Source: Rhabditoides inermis
Taxonomy: Eukaryota > Nematoda > Chromadorea > Rhabditida > Rhabditidae
Direction: 5' to 3'
DNA: 64,000 bases
Assembly: GCA_963966185.1 (NCBI GenBank)
Contig: CAWZYM010000299.1
Location: 124,001-188,000 of the forward strand
A program made the translations under genes and the position numbers. The notes beneath the pieces were generated by a model. It saw only the letters and a list, made by a program, of their open reading frames with translations. It did no database searches and was not told the DNA's origin. Below are positions 34,831 through 46,000 of the stretch, in pieces (position 1 is the first letter of the stretch; the number at the start of each line of letters is the position of its first letter).

Positions 34831-36296
34831 GCCAGTAAACATGTGACTGCCTTCAAAAGACAGCTCGCAATCTGTTCACTACTAAACTATCTATTATTGT
34901 TTATTGGATCTGAATTCCTTTATTTTCACATAAACTGAAAAATGTTTTTCATTTTTGCATCTTCGAAAATAAGTAATATGACTAGTCATGCATGAGCGCA
35001 GGAATAGTGCACAGTATTATATTGTTTACTATCATACACATGCTACCTATTGCCGCATATTCTAGCATATTATCTATTTGTATAGTATACGCAGTCTGAC
35101 TAGCTACTGACTAAGACGGCGCTTTTTGAAGATGTGAGAGAGGTAAATGAGAAGAAATTAAAGTGCACGCATGAGAAAGATAGAAACATTAGTTAGCGAG
35201 AGAGAGAGAGAGAGAGAGAGAGAGGGGGAGGGAGGGAGGGAGCAACTAACTATGAACTATCTATGAACTAACAAGAGAAGCCCACTGAAACGATAACTTT
35301 TTAGGGAATGAGAGTGTATTAGGAGTTCACGAGCTAAGTTCAGTAATGAAACTGAAATTCATGTGAAATAATTTTAAAAAAAAAAACTGAGACGATCAAG
35401 TCTGTCGTTAAAAGACACTCTACTAACTAAATACTAAAACCGCAGAGAATGAGCAAAACAACGTCGTTTTAACCTTGCTCAAGAAAGCAGTACTAAAAGG
35501 TATATCATGAACATGAAAACAAATCAGTCCGGACGGCCGAGATGGTTCATTTGATGATGTGTTTGCAAATAATGGACTACGAAACATACGATGTCGCTGA
35601 CGCGAACGAAATTGTGACTAATGCAGTACTGAAACTCGAAATCGTGAAACTTGCCATGGATAGAGAGACTCGGATCGCAGAGAGGAATTGATAAAGCTAT
35701 TGATCGCCCTGATCGGTTGACCCTGTGACTCACTACGACCGCCTCACTTTGTTGGAAGCCCGCCGCCATTGCCTTGCCTCGGCATCGTGTACCCCGCGAT
35801 GATGTGCCAGACGGGTTGTATAGGTCAATTTTGATGATATGTCTACTTAAATATGGGTGATTCGGCCCGCCGAACACAATTCCGTCGAGAAAAAACAACA
35901 ATTCGGTCTCCTTCATGTATGTTAGCCAATTATCGACGAATTTCGATGAAAAACGGCGTAGACGTGAGAAGGTGTGAATAGAAGGCTCATGTTTAATCAT
36001 ATATCATGAAACGCAAAAATAAGCCCGCGGCGTGCTCCAGAAGAGTGTCCCGGAGAAAGAAATCGCCTCTAATTGAACGCGGCGGGGCGAGAGGCGAAAC
36101 TCCGATTTTCGTCTATGCAAATTGACCGGTAAATATTGAGAATGAATGCACTATCATTAGCACCATAGCGATACGTTTTTGTTACATTTCAGAGTACTCC
36201 TTTTTCATACAATCTCTCCAAGTCATGTATGAACCATAGTTCACATTTCACAAAGATCGTTTGATTTTGAAGCACTATCCCAGGCTGTCTTTTATT

Positions 36297-36530
36297 AGAG
36301 AGGGCGCGCAGCGCCCTCTCTTTTGGCTTAGGATAAGGCTCGCGCTAGAATTTTTAAGAAGCGATATCCAAAGGTCATGTTAGCAGCAACGTGAACTCAT
36401 CCAATTCATGTTAGTTAGATTCGCACGGTTCCGTAGGCCAGATCACTGGTTGACGCCATCTTTGTATCTTTTCTGTGAAAGAAGTTATGCGCGATCGCGC
36501 GCACCCATGAGGCGAGAGGCCAGCGTGTGG
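36297..36530 (+). repeat. Dispersed repeat, copy 2 of the 9.9 kb repeat
   Basis: Starts with AGAGAGGGCGCGCAGCGCCCTCTCT, then CTTTTGGCTTAGGATAAGGC and the rest of the family in order, without the nested foldback present at 10070. Confidence 0.8.
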
Positions 36531-36884
36531 GTGTGTGTGTGTGGACCGTTTCCAGTCAACGCTGGCTGCTAGCTCTCTCTCTCGGTGGGCGGGGCGAGAG
36601 AGCGCGAGAGTGCGCGATATTGAGAGAGCGCGCAGACGGTAGTAGACATGCACTTACGCCTCAGCGATTCAAAATAAAGAGTAAAATTTCTTTCAAAGCG
36701 TTTCTTTTGATACCATGAGAAACATTGTTGTACATACGCAACAAACACGACCTGTAGAATGTAGTATATTCAATGACTTGCTACCATCATTAAATTGTAT
36801 CATTCATCATAGTTCTGCGCATACGAATGAACGACGGAGCTTGGCAATCAGGTAGAAAAGAAATTTCTATGAAATTTAACAAAA

Positions 36885-37046
36885 GCACATATATTATCTC
36901 TTAAAAGTACTCGCGTAAAGAGAGTCAGTTTGTCTTGACCCAATTCAACAAAAGCGCATGCATAAAACGTTTACAAATACTAACACAAACCTGTGCATAA
37001 CGGACTGTTCGATGAATCGATGAAATTGATGAAATGTAATCAATAT

Positions 37047-37080
<34 letters not shown>

Positions 37081-37183
37081 CAGGTTTGTGTTAGTATTTG
37101 TAAACGTTTTATGCATGCGCTTTTGTTGAATTGGGTCAAGACAAACTGACTCTCTTTACGCGAGTACTTTTAAGAGATAATGT
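36885..37183. mobile_element. Foldback MITE with near-perfect 120 bp arms
   Basis: TTATCTCTTAAAAGTACTCG (36893) and CGAGTACTTTTAAGAGATAA (37160) are terminal. The arms continue through CAATTCAACAAAAGCGCATG to ACACAAACCTG and flank a GA array at 37049-37079. It is related to the 7.33 kb element by its GGTTTGTG and GCATGAG/GCATGCG boxes. Confidence 0.9.
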
Positions 37184-38868
37184 GCATTGCGTTGCTTCTC
37201 TCTCGTTCTCCCGGTCCCCCAATAGCGCTCTCTGCGTCTCTGCCCCGCCGAGTCTGGTTTCTATGCGCTCTGCCGCGCGTGGCCAATGTCGGCGCTCGCA
37301 AGGCATTTTCGCTCCGTGCTCAGATACACGCGTTCTCTCCACGCATGTGTATTCACTGCGCTTTCTATCCAATGTTCATTTCGTGCGTTCTTTTTTTCTA
37401 TTTTTCTCTCCACTTTCTGAACTTTTCTCTTCATAAACATCACATACGATTTTTGATTCATTTAAAACACTACACACACGTGTCTTTCTCACAATCATTC
37501 ACATATCTATTCGATACGTTGCACGTCCCATCGTTTGAAATGCTAGTTTTCAGTCGTTTCTCTCGCAGTTTTCATTGTGAGTAACTTGACAGTCGAATAA
37601 AAAGTTTTCTCAGTTTACTACGTTGTATCAACAATCTATTGCAATCTAACGACGTCTGCGCGTTAAGGCGGGTGCGCGCTAGAGCCGCTATATGGAAACG
37701 TTTCGCCATTTTGGTCGGGGCGCGAACGCTTGATCAAAGGGGACATTTTTGGCAGCGCGCCAACACATCGCGGTCTTTTTCGTCAGTCACTGTGGCTCGC
37801 CTGAGGCAATCAGAAGGTCATCCTCTCTCCAGTACCTCCCACCATTTGCGTTCTCGTGGCTCTCAAAGTTTCATATCCTTATCTTTTCTCGTTTTCTCAC
37901 AACATCTCTTTCCTTTTGCATTTCTTTTCAGCAAAGTCCCCCAGCTGGCTCAACTATTTTGCAATCGCCACCCTTTCCTGTCTGCCGCGCTTGCTCTCTC
38001 GCCCCACCGCGTTCGATTAGAGGCGATTTCTCTCTCCGGGACACTCTTCTGGAGCTCGCCGCGGGCTTGTCTTCACGTTTCCTGATATGTGATTAAACAT
38101 GAGCCTTCTATTCACACCTTCTCACGTCTCCGCCAGTTTTCAGCGAAATTCGTTGATAATTGGCTACTATACATAGTAAAGGAGACCGAATTGTTGTGTT
38201 TTCTCGACGGAATCGTATTCGGCGAGCCGAATTACCCAGATTTGATGAACATATTGTCAAAATTGACCTATACAACCCGTCTGGCACATCATCGCGGGGT
38301 ACACGATGCCGAGGCAAGGCAATGGCGGCGGGCTTCAAACAAAGTGAGGCGGTCGTAGTGAGTAACAGGGTCAACCTATCAGGGCGATCAATAGCTTTAT
38401 CAATTCCTCTCTGCGATCCGAGTCTCTCTATCCATGGCAAGTTTCACGATTTTGAATTTCAGTAATTCAGTACTGCATTAGTCACAATTTCGTTCGCGTC
38501 AGCGACATCGTAAGTTTCGTAGTCCAATCTTTGCAAACACATCATCAAATGAAGCCTCTCGGCTGTCCGGACTGATTTGTTTTCATATTGCATAATATAC
38601 CTTTTAGTACTGCTTTCTTGAGCAAGGTTAAAACGACGTTGTTTTGCTCATTCTCTGCGGTTTTAGTTAGTGGAGTGTTTTTTGACGACAGATTTGATCG
38701 TCAGTACTGCAAGTTTTTTTAAAAATTATTTCACAGGAATTTCAATTTCAGTACTGAACTTTAGGGAACTCCAAATAAACGTTCACTTCTCACTCCCCAA
38801 AAAGTTCTCGTTCAGTGCGAAGGCTTCTCTTCTTAGTTGCTTAGTTCATAGAGTTCATACATAGTTAG

Positions 38869-38905
<37 letters not shown>

Positions 38906-39235
38906 AACTAATGTCTTTGTCCTATCTTTCTCATGCGCGCACTTTCATTTCTTCTCATTTACCTCTCTCACATCTTCAAAAAGCGCCGTCTTAGTCAGTA
39001 GCTAGTCGTGTGTAGTAGATTTGATCACGATGTTCATATTGCGACATATACTCTATGATATGTACAGCTTTCTACATACATGAGCGTATTTCATTCATAT
39101 TCTTAGAATAGATTTTTTTTATATAAACGTGAACACGTTCGCTCATTATCTGGCCGAGGACTATTCTCAATAGCATACTCCTGTCCGATTCTACACGTGT
39201 ATTGTGATTTTTTTTAAACTAGTGTTGTGTCATTG

Positions 39236-39671
39236 AAGTCATGAACAAAATCTGTTACGTCACATTGCATATACAAGCTCAATACGTCAGATAACTGACG
39301 TTGAAGTCATATTGTTTGATGCAGATGTAACCGCATACACTGACGAAGTCACCTATATTGACTGCATTTCGCCGATTCACACACTCGTGTATTCACACAA
39401 AGGTACGGTTCGTTTCATTTTTTGTATTTTCGATTTTGTAAAAGTCACACAAGTATTAATTGCAGGATTCTTCAAATTATTCTACTACAGGGACAAAAAA
39501 AAGATCCTCAAGCCCAATAAACGAAAAAAGCTCTTGTGTGAGTGAGCGAACTTGTGTAGCATAGACAATCCATAAATGACCCGAACTGTCACATATCCTG
39601 GCTAGTTATTCATTAGGATAACTAAAACTATACCCTATCCAATTGTAACAGACGGGGCTAGTAACATCGAT
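39236..39671 (+). repeat. 0.43 kb host segment, left copy
   Basis: Matches 48252-48663 in direct orientation, with small indels and substitutions. It holds an exon-like frame (ISPIHTLVYSHK) followed by a GTACGG...TTGCAG intron and FFKLFYY before an AATAAA. It probably represents the end of a small host gene rather than an LTR: the two copies do not begin TG and end CA. Confidence 0.7.
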
Positions 39672-41086
39672 GCGTCAACCCTCTCATCAAGCCCGGCATC
39701 TACACTCCCAACCCCCCCCCCCCCCCCTCCTTCGCCGAGACTACACGCGCGACAGCCCCAACCCCCCCCCCCCTTTCCCCTATTGATACATATACGCCAG
39801 GAGGCCCCGCCTCCTGGTCTTTTGCCGAGATAAAGTTTGCTGCTTAGCTTGTCTTGGTTGATTTGTGGGAAGGGAAGAATATGTGGTATCGTCATTGTTC
39901 TATCTGATACGCGCATATTACGTGGAGAATCCCGTGTTCGATTTTATTCCCGTCGTACCTGTGTTCTGCTATGCGCAACGCAGACACCCGCTACACCCGG
40001 TACTTATTCCCCTTCCCACCCTGTCTGTCATTCCGGAGCCAGAGGGCCCTCTGTTGAGCTGGTGTACTATATTTCGAGACCGGTCGAGTTTGGCCGGACC
40101 CGCGATCCGAGCCGCGATCAGGCCGGCAGACTCAAGAAGACGCCACCCAGCTCGCTTCGGAAAGCAGATGTCAGACAGGAGACCCTGTCACACAATTAAA
40201 AGGATTTAGGTTCTATATTGCTACCTATTTTTCTTTTGGAGCCGTCAAGTGCGCCCACCACTTCTCTTCGGAGAGGTGAGACTCGGATCTTCCGGAAAAG
40301 CGTCTAATTCGGAGGAGGACGCATCGGGACGCGCTCGTGTGACAGGAGAAGTCATAGCACTCGAGAAGAAGACGGATCTCAAGATAAACTAGCAGACTAT
40401 TGTGCTTTGTTGTCAGGAGTGATGGATTCTGATCTCGTGCTGAGTAGGTGTGGGCCTATTTAATTGACTTCTCGACTATTCCCACAGACTTCGCTTCACA
40501 TCGCGGAGTCGGCATCGTACAACTCCGCCAATCAATAGCAGCTGGCGGAGGCCCGGAGGGCAGCAGAAGTCCAATATATCGGAATTGCAGGGCCCTGCCG
40601 GAATCGATGCAAGGCTGCAGAGGCATGTCGCGGCCAAGTATCGACGAGAGAACACGGCTCTCGAGAGATGCCAGACAACGAGAGAGACCTCACTGCGAGA
40701 GAGTACGGCTCTCTTGAGAGCAGAGACAGTGAGAGAAACTCTGCATGACTAGCAAGGAGAGCTGAGGGGGGCAGAGTATAAGCCCCGCCCTCCAGGAGAG
40801 GGTATAAGACGGACACCTTCAGTCAGACTCGCCACTCGCACCCAAGTGCAAGTCAGCGATCGGCAGTTCCAGCTCTCCTGCTTCAGCCAGCCCATCTACA
40901 CCTTCAACTACAACATCGAGGAGGGCAGCAAGGCTAGGCGAGCAGAGAGGATCTACGAGGAGGAGACACTCGGAAACGCGCCGGGCGGCGTGAGTCGACA
41001 CACGTCTTCTCGGGCGGCAGAAGAGTGCTCCCCGCGAGGAGTGGACAGAGGAGGACTTCGCACGGAGCACCCAGCAACTCGACAGC
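39672..41086 (+). promoter_or_regulatory. 5' non-coding region of the retroelement
   Basis: GC-rich DNA between the left host repeat and gag. It has poly-C tracts (39710-39727; 39762-39773) and two TATAAG boxes (40780 and 40804) followed by TCAGTC initiator-like sequence, consistent with an LTR promoter (inferred). I could not fix LTR borders or a primer-binding site. Confidence 0.45.
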
Positions 41087-42631
41087 ATGGCCGCGTTCAA
41101 CCACTTTGGATCTCGAGGAGGTCCGGCCGCGGTGACTCCATACGACCCGTCGAAGGAGAGCATGACGGCATTCGTGAGAAGGCTCGTGGACTATGCCAAC
41201 GTTTCAGGCATATCCGACGATCTGGCTAAGCGATTCCTCCCGACTCTGCTCCCACCCTACGAGCGACAGCTCTACGAGAGCGTCGCGAAGCCGAACGTCA
41301 CGTGCGCGCAAAACATACAAGCCTTCAAAGAACTGCTGCTAACGTCAGCTCGACTGAATGTGCAGAGGAGCAAACTGTCCCAGTGCAGACAGCGAGGCCG
41401 GACAGTGAACGAGTACATCAAGGAGCTGAGGAAGTACGCAGAGGACGCCAACCCGTTGACGATGATAGACGCAGATCCAACAGTCATGTCCGCTTTCATC
41501 AATGGGCCGGACAAACCACTACGCGTCCAAGTGATGCGAGCTGAACCGGTCGATCTATCAGACGCCATCGACATCGCCCTGAAGGAGGAGACCATCCAGG
41601 CAGCAGACCCAGAAGAGCGCATAGCCTCTCTTGAAGCGTCGGTAGCAGCACTGACTTTTGACAACCAACGTCAAGAGAGAAGATGGAACCCGCCGAGACA
41701 GAATTTCGGTAACGGGAGAGGCAGAGGCAGAGGATATTATCAGAACAACTGGGGCAATCGAGGAGGTTACGGATACAATCGAGGAAATTTCCAACAACGG
41801 TCGGAGAGGGAGAGAGAAAGGAATGGAGATAGAAACGAGAACCGGTTCCCACGCCGCGACCAGCAGCAGAATAGAGACAATAGAGGCACCGCGAGGCGCG
41901 GTCGCGGAGGAGTATTTGCGGTGGTGGACCCGATGTACATGGCCATCCTGACCACAATACTCGCTCTTTTCTTCCCTCTCTCAGAAGCCGCTTCGTCCAA
42001 TACCACCTACTATCTCTGCCAGAACAGACCCGGTATCCTGGTAGTTCCTCCACCACGCCAACCGTGCCAGGCCCCTCCGATAGACAGGGTTACACACACG
42101 ACTGTGGAGATTTACATACGCAACAGCTCCCTCGAATCCACGACCGGATATCGCTGCTCGAAAGTGGTGTGGAAACACTGCGGTGAAAGTACGATATGGG
42201 TCACGTCAAAGACTCAAACGATTGTGGAAAAGCTTCCGGCGACAGCAGCAGAATGTCGTGAAGCATCAAGAACTAGGAGATTCGATGGGAGAGCACTGAG
42301 CCCCGTGGACGGAGTGCCATCAGTGTGGAAATCCGACCCGAGAGATGTTACCCCACCTCGCGTTTTCTGGTCGAAGGAGGCGTGCAACACCGTCACGGAT
42401 CTGATCATGGAAGAAGGGTCGGTGGCTACACTTCGTTCGGGCGAGATCATCTCGGATATCGCACCGAATCTACAAGGGTGCAAATGGAATGGCGGAGAGT
42501 GCATCTCCAACACGAACGCTTTGATATGGACACCACAGCCTACCACGGAATGTCGTTTTCTTCTTATAGGAACTAGGGACCACAATGAGATTTTCAGATG
42601 TTCGGATATGGTGACGCAAATGACTTGTTAA
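41087..42631 (+). CDS. Retroelement ORF1: Gag fused in frame to an Env-like N-terminal ectodomain
   Basis: 514 residues. Residues about 1-185 are a Gag-type region (AFVRRLVDYANV, RTVNEYIKELRKYAED). Residues about 190-280 are an Arg/Gly/Asn-rich nucleocapsid-like segment (GNGRGRGRGYY). Then comes a hydrophobic signal-like stretch (MAILTTILALFFPLSEA, about 284-300) and a cysteine-containing ectodomain with glycosylation sites that ends at TAA. The ectodomain layout (Cys pairs with W-x-P/T blocks) resembles N-terminal parts of viral or retroelement glycoproteins. Gag running straight into a signal peptide and glycoprotein is very unusual. The gap to ORF2 (42632-43086) may be an intron or an insertion. 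Confidence 0.75.
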   Translation: MAAFNHFGSRGGPAAVTPYDPSKESMTAFVRRLVDYANVSGISDDLAKRFLPTLLPPYERQLYESVAKPNVTCAQNIQAFKELLLTSARLNVQRSKLSQCRQRGRTVNEYIKELRKYAEDANPLTMIDADPTVMSAFINGPDKPLRVQVMRAEPVDLSDAIDIALKEETIQAADPEERIASLEASVAALTFDNQRQERRWNPPRQNFGNGRGRGRGYYQNNWGNRGGYGYNRGNFQQRSERERERNGDRNENRFPRRDQQQNRDNRGTARRGRGGVFAVVDPMYMAILTTILALFFPLSEAASSNTTYYLCQNRPGILVVPPPRQPCQAPPIDRVTHTTVEIYIRNSSLESTTGYRCSKVVWKHCGESTIWVTSKTQTIVEKLPATAAECREASRTRRFDGRALSPVDGVPSVWKSDPRDVTPPRVFWSKEACNTVTDLIMEEGSVATLRSGEIISDIAPNLQGCKWNGGECISNTNALIWTPQPTTECRFLLIGTRDHNEIFRCSDMVTQMTC

Positions 42632-43086
42632 TGTAGTTCGTCTTTAGCTGATTTCAAAAATATATAATGTTCATAGGGTTCATCATTCACATTGCGCTCT
42701 AATTCCGCGCGGCGCGCGCGCACCCGAGCGCGCGCTCAACAGGGAAAGTGCGACAGAGGGCGGCTAGATCAAAGAACTGATGACGTCATTCATGGTCAAA
42801 TTATGAATATACTCGTTTCAAATAGTACCACTATGCTTTCTTTGATTGTAACCAATCAGTACTTGATTAAATACGTCTCATATGACATCAATTTTCATTA
42901 CTCATTTTGGGCAATGGCGGCTAGATCAAAGAAATATGACGTCATCATATCACTCTTTATCGATTTTCAATACTTTACGGGGCACGTTTTTCCATAAATC
43001 GAATACCGTTGGAATCAGCGCAGAAGGGCGAATCGTTCTACGCTAATTAGAACAAGTAACGCGTCCAGTCATAAAATGTTACATGA

Positions 43087-46000
43087 TTTCGACACAAACT
43101 CTACACCTCACGTTGCGGTCCCTATATAGGAACCGCGCAGGCAACGATTGGAGGAAACAGAACAGTAGTGAGCGAGGAGCTCCAGGCTTCTTTCACTCTT
43201 TCCGAAGGGGAGGAGGACAAGGAGGCCCGCCGTTGTCTACCTACGGAGCCGTTTCAGACGACGAGTGGCTCATATCTACTCTTTCCAGTTCTCACGGACG
43301 AAGAGAAGATGAGCCTCAGACATCGGAGGACGAGACGTGCCGTTCAAGTGACACCGTCAGGACCACCACGTAATCCGAAGCCCTTGACCATCAACGTATT
43401 GCTGTGGGCGGATCCTATTGTGGAAGAAGTGTACTACAACTACACTCGAGGCGGCATGGCCACACTGAACGAGATGGGATGGCCACGTCGGAGAATCGGA
43501 CGAAGGCTTTGGCTGTTCAACATCACCGAAGACATGGCGCTGCAAGAAGCGAAGTACATGGATTTCCAGGTCGGAGACGAGATGAAAGTGCTCCTACGCG
43601 CCATTCGACGAGCGCAGCTCTACACAGATGTGCGAACCCACATGCAGGAGAATATGACGACCGAGGACCTGGAATGGGCAATCGCGGAGACAATCAAGAA
43701 GGAAACGCTCGCCCCGGAGTTGGAAAAAGAAATCTCTTTCGCGTTCTCTGCGAAAGGAGAGGACCGGAGGCAGAGGATGATAGAGACGGCGACGAAACTC
43801 GCACTAATGTCAACCGGAAAACACCCGTTTCACGCTTTCGATTGGAGACTCGATAATGACCTGGAGCGAATACTACCGCGGAAGAGCCCTCTAGGAGGGC
43901 AGGCCGCCACATCACTACTGACGGCGGTGAAGGATCTGAGAAGGGAGTTGCTGCGGGCATACGAGGTGACAGATCCAACCATTTCAAGAGATTTCCTTCT
44001 CACTACCACACCGTCGACGACAACGACACCCCTCTCCTTGACGTCTCCGACGACGCCTACGACGACAGTGAGACCGACAACGAGGACGACTCCAACGACA
44101 GCGAGACCGACAACGACCACGATACGATCGACGTGGGTTCCGACGACTATTCTATCAACATCGACAACGACGCCGTCAACAACGGCATCGACTCCGACGA
44201 CTACTTCGACGACGTCAACGACTACTTCGACGACGTCAACGACTACTTCGACGACGTCAACGGCGACTTCGACGACTTCGACGACGACCACTCCAAGACC
44301 TACGACGACAGTCGGGCGTCTGTCCAGTGAGAAGACAACGAGACTAACGACGACTCACAGGTTTACGACGTCAACGTCTGCCCCATCCACAACTGGATCA
44401 ACGACCCCACTCAGCTACCACGTGTTGTCCAGGCAGGGTCGCACATCCCAACCCCCTCAAGCCGAGAGCTCCATCGGATCAAACCACCACGTCCAGTTCA
44501 TGCAGCAGATGTATGACTCTGGTACGGACATGCGGAGGAACCTCACGGCAGCTGAAACTAATTTGAGGAGTCAGTACGCCTCTCAGCACATCGAAGAAAA
44601 GGTTGAAAACGAGTTCCGAAGAGCGTTCAGTCAGATCTGCAGGACGCAGAATAGACAGATCGCTATATGGTGGGCCATTCTGAAGATAGACCCGACCATC
44701 GGAATAAGAACGATCACTGACAGAAGAGACATCTCCGCGAAATTCGTGGGAGAAGAAGTGCTGTCAGTAGCAGTGTGCCCCGCCATACAAGTCAAGAGAC
44801 GCTTCGAGGGCAACAAGGTGAATGAGACGTGCTACGAGTTGCAACCGGTGGAGGCGATGGACGGACGCGTGCTCTTCGTCGTGCCCGGAACCCGAGACCT
44901 GACGACCGTCTCTCCGAAGATCCCATGTGGCGACGTCACACCGTCAGTCTGGCGGAATCAGGAAAGTGGATATGAGAACGATCACGGTCCGGTGGAGGTG
45001 GAAGAGCTGAAGAGCGAGACAGCGGATCCCTCCAAGGTACAGCTGGGCCGTCTCACGCTTTCCGCTCCGGCCGTCTTTGGATCGGCTAAGGGAAGCTCCT
45101 TCCCGCTCATGCTGGCTATGAGCTATGGCGCTAACCTACAGGCGATCCGCCAAAACCAGGAGCGCATGATGCAAGTACTACGCACCGGCGGACCACTCTT
45201 TGGCAACGATACCTTTTCTGTGGATGGCATAGAGAGTATGTTTGGTAACGTCTCCTCGTACGCGACGTCATCACTCAAAAATCTAGCCAAGGGTCTTTTC
45301 GAGGACATAATATGGATTGTCGTGGCGATAGGAGGAATAGCGACGATAGCTCTCGCAGGAGTGGGACTATTCAAGCTATTCATCTTAAAGAGAGTGGTCG
45401 GCGGAGTCCTTGGAATCAACGCGGTCGAGGCGGAGAACGATGGAACGGAGCTGAGACCACATCCGACAGCCCCACCCTCTCCCGACCGACAGATAATTCA
45501 CGAATTGGCAACCCTTCTGCGCTCCCCGAGTGAACCACCGCCGTTTTACGACATCAAGGATTTCCTCGGACCCCCCAGAGTGAATAGTCTAGTGGTGACC
45601 ATAAACGAGAAGACGAGGCTACCATATATCTCACTTTCGCTAGAAGATCGCAGCATTGCGGCGCTGTGGGATTCTGGTGCGTCCATCTCATATCTACCAA
45701 GGTCGACACTGGCACACCTGGGAATCGAGGAGAACGCGCTGGCCAAAGGGGAGGCAAAGTCTGCAGCGACAGCCAATGGAAGCGCCCTACACTTCATCGG
45801 AAGGATAGACCTGACAGCGCGCGTCGGACCACTGGTAGCGGATCACACGTTCCTAGTGAGCGAGGATGGACATTGCCCAGCGAATGCTCTCATCGGCACT
45901 GATCTTATGGCCAAGCTGGAGAAGAAGTGTGGAAGAGTGAGCCTGAATCTAGGAGAAAGGACCCTCGAGTTGGGAGAGAACAGAGTTTCTCTTCTCGACA

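Larger units (their letters stand above)
35097..39006. mobile_element. Large foldback element, arms of about 1 kb
   Basis: Left arm 35097-36110 and right arm 37975-39006 are reverse complements. Anchors: GACTAGCTACTGACTAAGAC at 35098 against 38990; the shared GA/CT array (35195 against 38875); AATCAGTCCGGAC at 35522 against 38566; AGAGTGTCCCGGAG at 36041. Each arm keeps a related frame starting MIKHEPSIHTFSRLR (minus strand 35524-36000; plus strand from 38089) that shares IVKIDLYNPSGTSSRGTRC, the right copy frameshifted. No transposase motif recognised. The 1.86 kb centre holds the 9.9 kb-type repeat and another MITE. Confidence 0.85.

Noticed and set aside
44133..44330. Asp-rich frame (DDYFDDVND repeats) in the retroelement
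   Set aside because: It is an alternative-frame shadow of the Thr-rich tract in ORF2.
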